In this document: positions 34,451 to 43,216 of the stretch, in pieces
Position numbering within the stretch: position 1 is the stretch's first letter
How the letters are laid out: each line of letters opens with the position of its first letter
From: Myxococcus guangdongensis
Lineage (GTDB): Bacteria; Myxococcota; Myxococcia; Myxococcales; Myxococcaceae
DNA length: 64,000 nt
Direction: 5' to 3'
NCBI RefSeq assembly: GCF_024198255.1
Contig: NZ_JAJVKW010000008.1
Coordinates: 408,773-472,772 of the forward strand
The notes under the pieces: generated by a model
The model's database searches: none
Seen by the model: the letters and a program-made list of their open reading frames with translations, nothing else
What the model was told of the DNA's origin: nothing
Position numbers and translations under genes: made by a program

Positions 34451-35050
34451 ATGAAAATGCGCGGTCCCCAGGTGGTGCTCGTTCGTCACGGAGAGACGGC
34501 ATGGAGCCGGGGTGGGCAGCACACGGGGCGCACCGATGTCCCGCTGCTCGAGGACGGACGGAAGATGGCGGCGAAGCTCGGTGAGCCCCTGCGCGCGTGG
34601 GACTTCGCCCAGGTGTGGACCAGCCCCCTGAGCCGCGCCTTCGAGACCTGCGCGCTCGCGGGCTACGGCGAAGGGGCCGTGCGGCGCGACGATTTGATGG
34701 AGTGGGACTACGGCGACCACGAGGGACGCACCGGCGCGGAGATTCGCGTGGAGCATCCCGGCTGGACCGTGTGGAAGGACGGCGTCCCGAACGGCGAGAC
34801 GGCGGAACACGTGGGTGCTCGCGCGGACCACGTCATCGCGGACCTGCGTCAGCAGACGGGCGACATCCTCCTCTTCTCCCATGGCCACTTCCTGCGAGTG
34901 CTCGCGGCGCGGTGGCTGGGGCTCGTGCCCTCCGACGGACGGCTGTTCCTGCTGAGCACCGGCTCCATCAGCGTGCTCGGGGCGGACGGACCGGATGCCG
35001 CCCAGCCGGCACTCGCCGGCTGGAACGACACCACCCATCTCAAGCCGTGA
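34451..35050 (+). CDS. Histidine phosphatase (phosphoglycerate mutase) family protein (199 aa)
   Basis: A branch-1 histidine phosphatase. The catalytic motif VLVRHGETAWSRGGQHTGRTDVPL (R-H-G-E-T) is at residues about 9-32. The second catalytic histidine is in LLFSHGHFLRVLAARWLGL (S-H-G-H), and TSPLSRAFETC and LMEWDYGDHEGRTGAEI supply the other phosphate-binding Arg and the Glu. These match small-molecule phosphatases such as CobC or GpmB-type enzymes rather than true phosphoglycerate mutase. The substrate cannot be told from sequence. Start ATG 34451, or ATG two codons later. It is convergent with the lipoprotein gene that follows, with 3 bases between the stops. Confidence 0.88.
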   Translation: MKMRGPQVVLVRHGETAWSRGGQHTGRTDVPLLEDGRKMAAKLGEPLRAWDFAQVWTSPLSRAFETCALAGYGEGAVRRDDLMEWDYGDHEGRTGAEIRVEHPGWTVWKDGVPNGETAEHVGARADHVIADLRQQTGDILLFSHGHFLRVLAARWLGLVPSDGRLFLLSTGSISVLGADGPDAAQPALAGWNDTTHLKP

Positions 35051-35053
35051 AGC

Positions 35054-35527
35054 TCAGCAGCCGCAGCTCAGCACCGCGCCGCCCGCCTGCTCGAAGTCGG
35101 TGCACGACGCACCGGCCGGGTTGAAGCACACGCGGTAGCGCTCCTGCGCGCCGAAGAGCGCGGGGAGCGGCTCGCGGTAGAGGATGCCGCAACACGGGGG
35201 CAGCAGCTCCTGGCCATCCTTGGACACCGTCGGCTCGGGGGCCACGCCGTTCGGACAGCCCCAGGGGTCCTCCTCGCAGACCCAGCGCATGCCGCACGTG
35301 GAGCTGGCGCCGCAGTAGCTGCCACCCACCGCGTACCAGGGGGACCAGTTGGCGCAGGAGTCGTAGCCCGGGCACTGGCCCAGCGACGAGTCCACCGTGG
35401 TCAGCTCCGCCTCGTCCATCGGCACGCCCGCGCCAGCCTCGGCGGACGGCTCCGCACCACACGCGCCCAGCACCAGCGCGCCGAACACCGCGACCAGACC
35501 GCGAGACACCGCACTTCGCACGTTCAT
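35054..35527 (-). CDS. Cysteine-rich lipoprotein (157 aa)
   Basis: The N-terminal signal ends in the lipobox VLGAC (Cys23). The mature protein has a short acidic linker and then a compact region with 11 further cysteines (QCPGYDSC, SYC, STC, RWVC, WGC, PCC, RVC, SC and SCGC). Many disulfides are likely, consistent with an extracytoplasmic location. No zinc or iron-sulfur spacing fits a known family, so its function is open. It lies 160 bases downstream of trpG on the same strand; a possible promoter in the gap suggests it is expressed separately. Confidence 0.68.
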   Translation of the reverse strand: MNVRSAVSRGLVAVFGALVLGACGAEPSAEAGAGVPMDEAELTTVDSSLGQCPGYDSCANWSPWYAVGGSYCGASSTCGMRWVCEEDPWGCPNGVAPEPTVSKDGQELLPPCCGILYREPLPALFGAQERYRVCFNPAGASCTDFEQAGGAVLSCGC

Positions 35528-35583
35528 CGAGGGCTCCTCCCAGCGCCGACTCCTGGATGGAGCCTCGGTCGCCGGAAGGACCC

Positions 35584-35610
35584 ACGCTATGCGTGTGGAT
35601 TTTCCGTCAA
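35584..35610 (-). promoter_or_regulatory. Candidate promoter of the cysteine-rich lipoprotein gene
   Basis: Read on the minus strand, TTGACG (5 of 6 to the -35 consensus) is followed after 15 bases by TAGCGT (3 of 6 to TATAAT), about 57 bases before the start codon. The spacer is A-rich at its left end, unusual here. The spacing is short, so the call is weak. Confidence 0.3.
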
Positions 35611-35686
35611 GAACGTCGGAATCGTCGGGCTTCGAACAGTGTCACCCACCCGACAATCCCCTCGTACTCCAGGGTGATGTCCCCTC

Positions 35687-36250
35687 TCAGAGACGCCCCT
35701 CCAGGAAGTTGCGGACCAGGGTGGGACCCTCGGGGGTGAGCACGCTCTCGGGGTGGAACTGGAAGCCCACGACGGGCCGCTCGCGGTGGCGCAGCGCCAT
35801 GATGAGCCCGTCCTGACTCCACGCCGTGGCCTCCAGGGACGCGGGCAGCGAGGACGCCTCCACCACCAGCGAGTGGTAGCGCGCGGCCTGGAAGCCCTGG
35901 CTCGCGCCGGTGAACACGCCCGAGCCCTCGTGACGGATGCGCGCGGACTTGCCATGCACCGGCTCGGGCGCGCGGATGACGTTGCCACCGAAGGCCGCGC
36001 CGATGGACTGGTGCCCCAGACACACACCGAGCACCGGCACCTTCGATTGCGCGATGGCGGCCACGCTGACACCGGCCTCGTGCGGCGTGCAGGGCCCGGG
36101 TGAAATCACCAGGTGCGACGCGCCTTCGGCGGCGATGGCCTCCACGGTGAGCGTGTCGTTTCGCACCACCTTCACCTCGGCGCCCAGCGTGTAGAGGAGC
36201 TGGACGAGGTTGAAGGTGAACGAGTCGTAGTTGTCGATGACGAGAATCAT
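35687..36250 (-). CDS. trpG: Anthranilate synthase component II (glutamine amidotransferase)
   Basis: TrpG releases ammonia from glutamine for anthranilate synthesis. The class I amidotransferase triad is visible: the catalytic Cys in VPVLGVCLGHQSIGAAFGG and the His-Glu pair in VVGFQFHPESVLTPEG. The opening MILVIDNYDSFTFNLVQLLYTLGAEV and VISPGPCTPHEAGVS with the oxyanion PGP are characteristic of TrpG/PabA. Some bacteria use one protein for both tryptophan and folate; that is possible here. Length 187. Its start overlaps the trpE stop by 4 bases. The other trp genes are 7 kb away on the opposite strand. Confidence 0.93.
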   Translation of the reverse strand: MILVIDNYDSFTFNLVQLLYTLGAEVKVVRNDTLTVEAIAAEGASHLVISPGPCTPHEAGVSVAAIAQSKVPVLGVCLGHQSIGAAFGGNVIRAPEPVHGKSARIRHEGSGVFTGASQGFQAARYHSLVVEASSLPASLEATAWSQDGLIMALRHRERPVVGFQFHPESVLTPEGPTLVRNFLEGRL

Positions 36251-37746
36251 CGCCCACCTCCCTCGCGAGCCAGCCGGAGCGCGGCGGCCATGGCGCCGGC
36301 CTTGGCCTCCGTCTCATCGGCTTCCTTCGACGGCACCGAGTCCGCGACCAGCCCCGCGCCCGCGGTCCAGAACGTCTTGTCCCCGTCCACGAAGAAGGTG
36401 CGCAGCGCGATGGCCACGTCCAGCGTGCCGCAGAAGGACAGGTAGCCCACCGCGCCCGAGTACGGTCCGCGTCGCTGCACCTCCAGCTCGTCGATGATCT
36501 GCATCGCGCGAATCTTCGGAGCCCCGGACACGGTGCCCGCGGGGAACGTGCTGGCCAGCGCGTCGAGCGCGTCGAACTTCGAGTCCAGCTTCCCGCGCAC
36601 CTGCGAGACGATGTGCATCACGTGGCTGTAGCGCTCGATGACCATCAGGTCCTCGACGCGCACCGAGCCGGGCGCCGCCACGCGGCCGACATCGTTGCGG
36701 CCCAGGTCCACCAGCATGATGTGCTCGGCGCGCTCCTTCTCGTCCGCGAGCAGCTCCTTCTCCAGCGCCAGGTCCTCCGCCTCGGAGGCCCCCCGTCGAC
36801 GCGTGCCCGCGATGGGCCGCACCACCACGTCCCCGTCGCGCACCTGCACCAGCAGCTCCGGCGAGGCCCCCACCAGCGCGCGGGCCTCGCCCATCTCGAC
36901 GAGGAACAAGTACGGAGACGGATTCACGCGTCGCAGCGCGCGGTAGAGCGACAGCGGCGGAGGCGCGCCGAGCGCCTCGAAGCGCCGCGCGAGCACCACC
37001 TGGAAGATGTCACCCGCGCGGATGTACTCCTTGGAGCGCTCCACCGCGGCCTCGTAGCCGGCGCGGTCCCAACAGGCGACGGGCGCGGAGTCTCCCTTCA
37101 TGCGAGGCGAGGGCACATACGCCTCGGGAGGCAGCGGCTTGAGCAGCTTCTGCGCCATGGCCTGCGCGCGCTCCTCCGCGTCTTTCAGCGCATGGGCCAC
37201 GCTGCCATGGAGCGACGGCCGGGCAATCGCGGTGACCTTGAGCGTCCCGGTGCGCGAGTCGTGCGTGACGAAGTCCTCGCTGATGAGCCACTCGGAGTCC
37301 GGGAACGAGGTGTCGCGCGGGTGCCGGTCCGGGACGGTGGGCTCCATCCACGAGATGCAGTTGTAGCCCATGTACCCCACGAGGCCGCCCAGGAACGGGG
37401 CCTCGCCCGGCAGTCGCGCCACGGCGAGCTCGCGCCACAACGTGCGCAGGACGTCCAGCGGCTTGCCCTCGCGTCGCTCCTCGCGCGAGCCACGCCACAA
37501 CGTGGCCCCCTGCGCGTCCAGGCGCACACGCCCCGCGGCGTGGGTGCCCACGTGGCTGTAGCGCCCGAAGCGCTCGCCGCCGTAGCACGACTCGAGGATG
37601 AAGCCGCGCGAGCCTCCGCCCAGCTTCAGATACGCCGACAGCGGCGTGTCGAGGTCCGCCGGCAACTCCACCGACACCGGCACCGACTCGCCCTGCTCCG
37701 CGCGTTGGCGATACGCCGCCTTCCGCTCCTGTGCATCCATCGTCAT
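36247..37746 (-). CDS. trpE: Anthranilate synthase component I
   Basis: TrpE converts chorismate to anthranilate with ammonia from TrpG. The catalytic C-terminal region includes YIRAGDIFQVVLARRFE, NPSPYLFLVEMGEARALVGASPELLV, PIAGTRRRG, DEKERAEHIMLVDLGRNDVGRV, HIVSQVRGKL and FPAGTVSGAPKIRAMQII, all diagnostic. The feedback site for tryptophan is represented by FILESCYGGERFGRYSHVG, with the L-E-S element present, so it is probably inhibited by tryptophan. Length 499. ATG 37746 gives MTMDAQERKAAY with a GGGGGAAAGG upstream; the second ATG at 37740 is an alternative. No tandem-Trp leader peptide is visible upstream. Confidence 0.95.
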   Translation of the reverse strand: MTMDAQERKAAYRQRAEQGESVPVSVELPADLDTPLSAYLKLGGGSRGFILESCYGGERFGRYSHVGTHAAGRVRLDAQGATLWRGSREERREGKPLDVLRTLWRELAVARLPGEAPFLGGLVGYMGYNCISWMEPTVPDRHPRDTSFPDSEWLISEDFVTHDSRTGTLKVTAIARPSLHGSVAHALKDAEERAQAMAQKLLKPLPPEAYVPSPRMKGDSAPVACWDRAGYEAAVERSKEYIRAGDIFQVVLARRFEALGAPPPLSLYRALRRVNPSPYLFLVEMGEARALVGASPELLVQVRDGDVVVRPIAGTRRRGASEAEDLALEKELLADEKERAEHIMLVDLGRNDVGRVAAPGSVRVEDLMVIERYSHVMHIVSQVRGKLDSKFDALDALASTFPAGTVSGAPKIRAMQIIDELEVQRRGPYSGAVGYLSFCGTLDVAIALRTFFVDGDKTFWTAGAGLVADSVPSKEADETEAKAGAMAAALRLAREGGGR

Positions 37747-38037
37747 GACCTTTCCCCCGCGACCAGTATCGCCCGTCCCGGACAGCGACGGGGAGCCGCG
37801 CTCGCGCCTCACTCCACGCGAGCAGAAACCACGGTTCGCGACGGCCTCACCGGTGTAGCGCGGAGCCCCTCCCCGGGCGAGGGACATCGCACCCGTCCAC
37901 GATGACGGGATGTTTCCCGCGCGGCGGGCGGGCGCGAGCCATGGGCGCCTGGCGAGCGTGCCGGCGAGCGGCGGAGGTGAGAGGCACGCGCACCCTGGGT
38001 GGTCACCCCTGGAAGCCCTCGTTATTTCAGAAGGACT
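37747..38037. other. 291-bp divergent region between trpE and the repair operon
   Basis: No leader peptide with Trp codons and no strong hairpin were found on the trpE side. On the right side GTTATTTCAGAAGGA precedes the GTG start of the exonuclease gene and is the only A/T-rich patch. No gene seen. Confidence 0.4.
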
Positions 38038-39063
38038 GTGGACGCCTCCGTCTCCTTCAAACCTCGAAGGCCGCTCGTCACGGTGACGCCCCAGGGGCTC
38101 TTCTGTGAGCCCGGGGGCTTCCACATCGACCCCTGGCAGCCGGTGGAGCGGGCCCTCATCACCCACGCCCACGGCGACCACGCGCGCTCCGGCCACCAGC
38201 GCTACCTGGGCACCCGAGCAGGCGAGTCCCTGCTGCGGCGCCGCGTGGGGGCCACTTCCGCCATCGACACCCTGGATTATGGCGAGCCGCTGAAGATGGG
38301 CGACGTCACCGTCAGCTTCCATCCCGCGGGCCATGTCCTGGGCAGCGCACAGCTCCGACTGGAGCACCGGGGCGAGGTGTGGGTCGTGTCCGGCGACTAC
38401 AAGCGCGCGGCGGACCCGACGTGCGCGCCCTTCGAGGTGGTGCGCTGCCACACGTTCATCACCGAGGCGACGTTCGGCCTGCCCATCTTCCGCTGGGACG
38501 ACGCGCGGATGGTGGCGGAGGACATCCTGCGATGGTGGGACGCCAATCGCGCGGTGGGGCGCTCGGTGGTGTTGTTCTGCTACGCGCTGGGCAAGGCGCA
38601 GCGAATCCTCGCGGAGCTGGCGCGACTGACGGACCGGCCCGCCTTCATCCACGGGGCGATGCACGGCCTCGTGGAGGCGTATCGGGAAGCGGGGGTGAAG
38701 ATGATTCCCACGCAGCTCGTGTCGGAGGTGGAGAAGGGCACGTCCTTCGCGGGAGCGCTGGTGCTCGCGCCTCCGAGCGCGGGCGGCTCCACGTGGATGC
38801 GCCGCTTCGGGGAGATGGAGACGGGCTTCGCCTCGGGGTGGATGCGGGTGCGCGGCAACCGGCGCAGGCGCGGCTTCGACCGGGGCTTCGTGTTGTCGGA
38901 CCACGCGGACTGGCCGGACCTGCTGCGCACGGTGGAGGACACCAGCGCCGAGCGGGTGCTGACCACCCACGGCTCCGCGGAGCCCCTCGCGCGTTACCTC
39001 CGAGAGAAGGGGGTGGATGCCTCCCCGCTGGCCACGCCCTTCGAGGGCGAGGCGGAGGACTGA
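38038..39063 (+). CDS. Ligase-associated metallo-beta-lactamase-fold DNA exonuclease (341 aa)
   Basis: A metallo-beta-lactamase-fold nuclease of the type found beside bacterial ATP-dependent DNA ligases. The metal motif is LITHAHGDHARSGHQRY (H43-x-H45-x-D47-H48), with SFHPAGHVLGSAQL, VWVVSGDYKRAADPTC and the late SDHADWPDLLRTVEDT supplying other ligands. These proteins resemble the RNase J/CPSF-73 group and act as a DNA exonuclease in relatives. GTG 38038 after AGAAGGACT is chosen because a longer frame adds only a non-conserved leader. It is the first gene of the quartet; the ligase gene begins 3 bases after its stop. Confidence 0.9.
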   Translation: MDASVSFKPRRPLVTVTPQGLFCEPGGFHIDPWQPVERALITHAHGDHARSGHQRYLGTRAGESLLRRRVGATSAIDTLDYGEPLKMGDVTVSFHPAGHVLGSAQLRLEHRGEVWVVSGDYKRAADPTCAPFEVVRCHTFITEATFGLPIFRWDDARMVAEDILRWWDANRAVGRSVVLFCYALGKAQRILAELARLTDRPAFIHGAMHGLVEAYREAGVKMIPTQLVSEVEKGTSFAGALVLAPPSAGGSTWMRRFGEMETGFASGWMRVRGNRRRRGFDRGFVLSDHADWPDLLRTVEDTSAERVLTTHGSAEPLARYLREKGVDASPLATPFEGEAED

Positions 39064-39066
39064 CGC

Positions 39067-40662
39067 GTGCGACGACTCGCGGACCTGTACGAGCGGCTGG
39101 ACCAGACCATGTCCACCAACGCGAAGGTGGACGCGCTCACCCGCTACTTCACGGAGGCCCCTCCCGACGACGCCGCGTGGGCGCTGTACTTCCTCACGGG
39201 ACAGAAGCTGAAGCGGCTGCTCACCACGAAGCTGCTCGTCGGATGGACGCAGGAGCTGACGGGCATCCCCGACTGGCTCTTCGCGGAGGTGTACGCGTCC
39301 GTCGGAGACCTGGCCGAGGTCATCGCCCTCCTGCTCGACAACCTGGAGCGGCCCACGGAGCCGGAGGAACTGCCGCTCTCGGTGTGGCTCACCCAGCGGC
39401 TGTTGCCCTTGCGTGAACTGGACGTGGCCGAGCAGCGCGAGCAGGTCGTGTCCTGGTGGCGCTCGATGCCCCGGCGCGAGGTGTTCCTCCTGAACAAGAT
39501 GCTCACGGGCGAGCTGCGCGTGGGCGTGTCCTCCACGTTGGTCGTGCGCGCGGTGGCCAAGGTCGCGGGGCTGCCCGCGCCGGATGTCGCGCATCGGCTG
39601 ATGGGCACCTGGACACCGTCGCGCGAGTTCTTCCAGCAGCTCATCTCACCGGATGTCTCCGACGCGGAGAGCTCGCGGCCGTATCCGTTCTATCTGGCCT
39701 CCCCCCTGGAGCAGCCGCCCGAGGCGCTGGGTGAGTTGTCGGACTGGTTGGTCGAGTGGAAGTGGGACGGCATCCGGGGCCAGCTCATCCACCGTCACGG
39801 AGACGTGTACCTGTGGAGCCGAGGCGAGGAGCTGCTCACCGAGCGCTTCCCCGAAATCACCGAGGCCGCGAAGGCCCTGCCGGAAGGCACCGTGCTGGAT
39901 GGCGAGGTGCTCGCGTACGAGGACGGCAAGCCCCTGCCTTTCGCGCGGCTCCAGCGTCGCATCGGTCGACAGAAGCTGACGGCCAAGGTGCTCGCGGAGG
40001 CCCCCGCGGCCTTCATCGTCTACGACCTGCTGGAGCACGAAGGACAGGACATCCGCGCGCTGCCACTGCACGAGCGACGCGGACGGCTCGAGGCCTTGTT
40101 GAAGGCACATCCCCGCTTCCCCCTCTCGCCCGCGGTGGAGGCGGAGTCGTGGGAGGCGCTGGCGCACACGCGAAGCGAGGCCCGCGAGCGCAACGTCGAG
40201 GGCTTCATGCTCAAGCGCAGGAGCTCCGCGTACCTCACGGGCCGCAGGCGGGGCGACTGGTGGAAGTGGAAGATCGACCCGTTCACCGTGGACGCGGTGC
40301 TGCTCTACGCGCATCCGGGACATGGGCGACGCTCGTCGCTGTACACGGACTACACCTTCGCGGTGTGGAACGGGACGGACCTGTTGCCGGTGACGAAGGC
40401 GTACTCGGGCCTGACGGACGCGGAGATTGGCAAGCTGGACCGGTGGATTCGCTCGCACACGCGGGAGAAGTTCGGACCGGTGCGCTCGGTGGAGCCCGAG
40501 CAGGTCTTCGAGCTGCACTTCGAGGGCATCCAGTCTTCGCCCCGGCACAAGTCCGGCGTCGCGCTGCGCTTCCCACGCATCGCCCGGTGGCGCACGGACA
40601 AGAAGCCCCAGGACGCCGACTCGTTGGACTCGCTCAAGGAGCTGCTCCATGCCGGCGCGTAG
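39067..40662 (+). CDS. ATP-dependent DNA ligase, cluster type (531 aa)
   Basis: An ATP-dependent DNA ligase sealing nicks by adenylation. The catalytic lysine motif I is VEWKWDGIRGQL (K232-W-D-G-I-R). Nearby elements include LWSRGEELLTERFPEI, DGEVLAY (motif III region), FIVYDLLEHEGQDIR, VEGFMLKR (motif IV) and WWKWKIDPFTVDAVLL (motif V). The N-terminal 200 residues form a DNA-binding domain seen in the cluster ligases. It complements the NAD-dependent LigA expected elsewhere. Start GTG 39067. The downstream helicase frame begins inside its last 14 bases, so the genes are tightly coupled. Confidence 0.95.
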   Translation: MRRLADLYERLDQTMSTNAKVDALTRYFTEAPPDDAAWALYFLTGQKLKRLLTTKLLVGWTQELTGIPDWLFAEVYASVGDLAEVIALLLDNLERPTEPEELPLSVWLTQRLLPLRELDVAEQREQVVSWWRSMPRREVFLLNKMLTGELRVGVSSTLVVRAVAKVAGLPAPDVAHRLMGTWTPSREFFQQLISPDVSDAESSRPYPFYLASPLEQPPEALGELSDWLVEWKWDGIRGQLIHRHGDVYLWSRGEELLTERFPEITEAAKALPEGTVLDGEVLAYEDGKPLPFARLQRRIGRQKLTAKVLAEAPAAFIVYDLLEHEGQDIRALPLHERRGRLEALLKAHPRFPLSPAVEAESWEALAHTRSEARERNVEGFMLKRRSSAYLTGRRRGDWWKWKIDPFTVDAVLLYAHPGHGRRSSLYTDYTFAVWNGTDLLPVTKAYSGLTDAEIGKLDRWIRSHTREKFGPVRSVEPEQVFELHFEGIQSSPRHKSGVALRFPRIARWRTDKKPQDADSLDSLKELLHAGA

Positions 40663-43216
40663 GTCGCCCTCGCTGAGGGCGCAGCTCCAGGCCCGACGCA
40701 AGGCGCTCCGAGGCGAAACCGGGACACCCTCTCCCCCGAAGCGCCGCAAGCGGACGCCCCCTCGTGAGCGAAGCACGGGAGGTCCTCCGCCGATGGATCG
40801 GCTGCGCGCGTGGTTCGCGTCGAAGGGGTGGACACCCCATGCGTTCCAGGAGGAGTCCTGGGCCGCATATGCGAGAGGACAGAGCGGGCTCATCCACGTC
40901 CCCACTGGCGCGGGGAAGACCTATGCCGCGTATCTCGGTCCGCTCGCGGACGTGGTGGAGCATCGCGAGACGGGGCTCCAGATTCTCTACGTGACACCGC
41001 TGCGGGCGGTGTCGCGCGACGTGGAGCGGGCGCTGCTCGAACCCTTGGCCGTGCTGGACACGGACCTGGACGTGGAGAGCCGCACCGGGGACACCTCGTC
41101 GTCCGTGCGTCAGCGTCAGCGCGAGCGACTCCCCGAGGTGCTCATCACCACTCCCGAGTCCCTCTCCGTGATGCTGTCGAACGAGCGCGCGCCGGAGCTG
41201 TTCTCCTCCCTGCGCGCCGTCATCGTCGACGAGTGGCACGAGCTGCTCGGCGCCAAGCGGGGAACACAGACGGAGCTCGCCCTGGCGCGGCTTCGTCACT
41301 TCGCGCCGCGACTGCACACCTGGGCCATGTCCGCGACGCTGGCCAACCTGGACGAAGCCGCGCGCCATGTCGTCGGCACCGGGAACACACCCACGCTCAT
41401 CAGCGCGGACATGGAGCGCCCCGTGGAAGTGGAGACGCTCCTGCCGGAGACCGTCGACAGCTTCCCCTGGGCGGGGCACCTGGGCTTCACCATGCTGGCG
41501 GGTGTGGCGGCGAGGATGGACCCGAAGCAGTCCACGCTCATCTTCACCAACACGCGCTCCCAGGCGGAGCGCTGGTACGAAGGCCTCCGCTTCGCTCGCC
41601 CCGAGTGGGAGCACCTGCTCGCGCTGCACCACGGCTCCATCGACAAGGAGGAGCGCGAGCGCGTGGAGCGCGGCCTCAAGGACGGCACGCTGCGCTTCGT
41701 GGTGTGCACCTCTTCACTGGACCTCGGCGTGGACTTCGGCCCCGTGGAGCGCGTGGTCCAGGTGGGCAGCCCCAAGGGCATCGGCCGGACGATGCAGCGA
41801 GCAGGACGCGGAGCCCATCGTCCTGGTGCCACCTGCAACATCCTCTTCGTTCCCACGCACGCGCTGGAACTGGTCGAGATGGCCGCCGCCCGGGATGCCC
41901 TCGCGCGCAAGGAAGTCGAGTCACGCCATCCCCCTGGCAAGCCCCTGGACGTGCTCGCCCAGCACCTCGTCACGTGCGCGCTCGGTGGCGGATTCACTCG
42001 CGAAGCCTTGCGCGAAGAAGTCCGAAGCGCCGCCGCCTACGCGAACCTCACCGACGAGGAGTTCGACTGGACGCTCACGCTGGTGCGCGAGGGCGGCCCC
42101 ACGCTGAGCGCCTACCCCGAGTTCCGCCGCGTGGAGGAGCACGAGGGCCGCTTTGTCGTGAAGGACACACGCGTCGCGCGGCTGCATCGGCTCAACATCG
42201 GCACCATCACCTCCGACGCGATGGTGGAGCTTCGCTACTGGACCGGGGGCCGCCTGGGCAGCGTGGAGGAGTCCTATGTCAGCCGCCTGCGCCCCGGAGA
42301 CACCTTCCAGTTCGGCGGCAAGAAGCTCGAGTTCAACCGACTCCAAGGGCTCACCGCTTACGTGCGCCCCGCGAAGGCGAAGGTGACGCGAACCCCGCGC
42401 TGGGGTGGGAGCCGACTGCCACTGTCCACATCCCTGGCGGCCGCGGTGCGCCGCACGCTCGACGCCGCGCGCCACGGCGACGTCACCTCCGATGAGCTGG
42501 CCGCCGCGTGGCCCGTCCTGGAGACCCAGGAGAAGCTGTCCCGCATCCCCGCGGCGAGCTCGGTGCTCGCGGAGTTGTGTCACACGCGTGACGGTCACCA
42601 CCTCTTCCTCTACCCCTTCGAAGGGCGCCGGGTGCACGAGGGCCTCGCAGCCCTGCTCGCCCTGAGGCTGACGCGGCTGCGGAAGGCCACCTTCAGTGTG
42701 TCGGTGAACGACTACGGCCTGGAGCTCGTCACCCCCGCGCCCTTCCCCTTCGAGGAGGCGCTGCGCCCCGCGCTCTTCACGCGTGAGCATCTGGAGGAGG
42801 ACGTGCTGGAGAGCGTCAACGTGGGCGAGCTGACCAGGCGCCAGTTCCGGGACATCGCCCGCGTTGCGGGGTTGGTGCTCCCGGGCCTCCCCGGAGCCCG
42901 CAAGTCCACGCGGCAGGTGCAGACGAGCGCCGCCCTCCTCCACGACGTCTTCGCCCGCCACGACCCCGGACACCTGTTGCTGCTCCAGGCCCGACGCGAG
43001 GTGCTCGAACAGCAATTCGAACAGGTCCGCCTCGAGCACGCCCTGGAGCGACTCGAGGCCGGCCCCGTGGAGCAGGTCCATGTCCGCAGGCCCACGCCCC
43101 TGGCCTTCCCCCTGGTCGTCGAGCGCATCAGCGCCAGCGTCTCCAACGAGTCCCTCCTGGAGCGCGTGGAGCGAATGAAGGAGCGATGGACCCGCGACGA
43201 TGCCAGGTCCGCGTAG
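40649..43216 (+). CDS. Ligase-associated Lhr-like DEXH helicase (855 aa)
   Basis: A superfamily 2 helicase of the Lhr-Core type. Walker A is HVPTGAGKTYAAYLG (about 83-97), motif II VIVDEWHELLGAKRGTQTE, motif III MSATLANLDEAARHV, IFTNTRSQAERWYEGL (motif IV), VVCTSSLDLGVDFGPVERVVQVGSP (motif V) and RTMQRAGRGAHRPG (motif VI). The C-terminal Lhr domains follow with a winged-helix region and an end carrying SVSNESLLERVERM. Relatives are 3'-5' DNA-dependent translocases. ATG 40649 with AAGGAG upstream adds a basic tail of about 48 residues; the alternative ATG 40793 gives 807 residues, nearer the family average. Confidence 0.93.
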   Translation: MPARRSPSLRAQLQARRKALRGETGTPSPPKRRKRTPPRERSTGGPPPMDRLRAWFASKGWTPHAFQEESWAAYARGQSGLIHVPTGAGKTYAAYLGPLADVVEHRETGLQILYVTPLRAVSRDVERALLEPLAVLDTDLDVESRTGDTSSSVRQRQRERLPEVLITTPESLSVMLSNERAPELFSSLRAVIVDEWHELLGAKRGTQTELALARLRHFAPRLHTWAMSATLANLDEAARHVVGTGNTPTLISADMERPVEVETLLPETVDSFPWAGHLGFTMLAGVAARMDPKQSTLIFTNTRSQAERWYEGLRFARPEWEHLLALHHGSIDKEERERVERGLKDGTLRFVVCTSSLDLGVDFGPVERVVQVGSPKGIGRTMQRAGRGAHRPGATCNILFVPTHALELVEMAAARDALARKEVESRHPPGKPLDVLAQHLVTCALGGGFTREALREEVRSAAAYANLTDEEFDWTLTLVREGGPTLSAYPEFRRVEEHEGRFVVKDTRVARLHRLNIGTITSDAMVELRYWTGGRLGSVEESYVSRLRPGDTFQFGGKKLEFNRLQGLTAYVRPAKAKVTRTPRWGGSRLPLSTSLAAAVRRTLDAARHGDVTSDELAAAWPVLETQEKLSRIPAASSVLAELCHTRDGHHLFLYPFEGRRVHEGLAALLALRLTRLRKATFSVSVNDYGLELVTPAPFPFEEALRPALFTREHLEEDVLESVNVGELTRRQFRDIARVAGLVLPGLPGARKSTRQVQTSAALLHDVFARHDPGHLLLLQARREVLEQQFEQVRLEHALERLEAGPVEQVHVRRPTPLAFPLVVERISASVSNESLLERVERMKERWTRDDARSA

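Noticed and set aside
37747..38006. Trp leader peptide before trpE
   Set aside because: The minus-strand frame there has no adjacent Trp codons and no terminator/anti-terminator pair.
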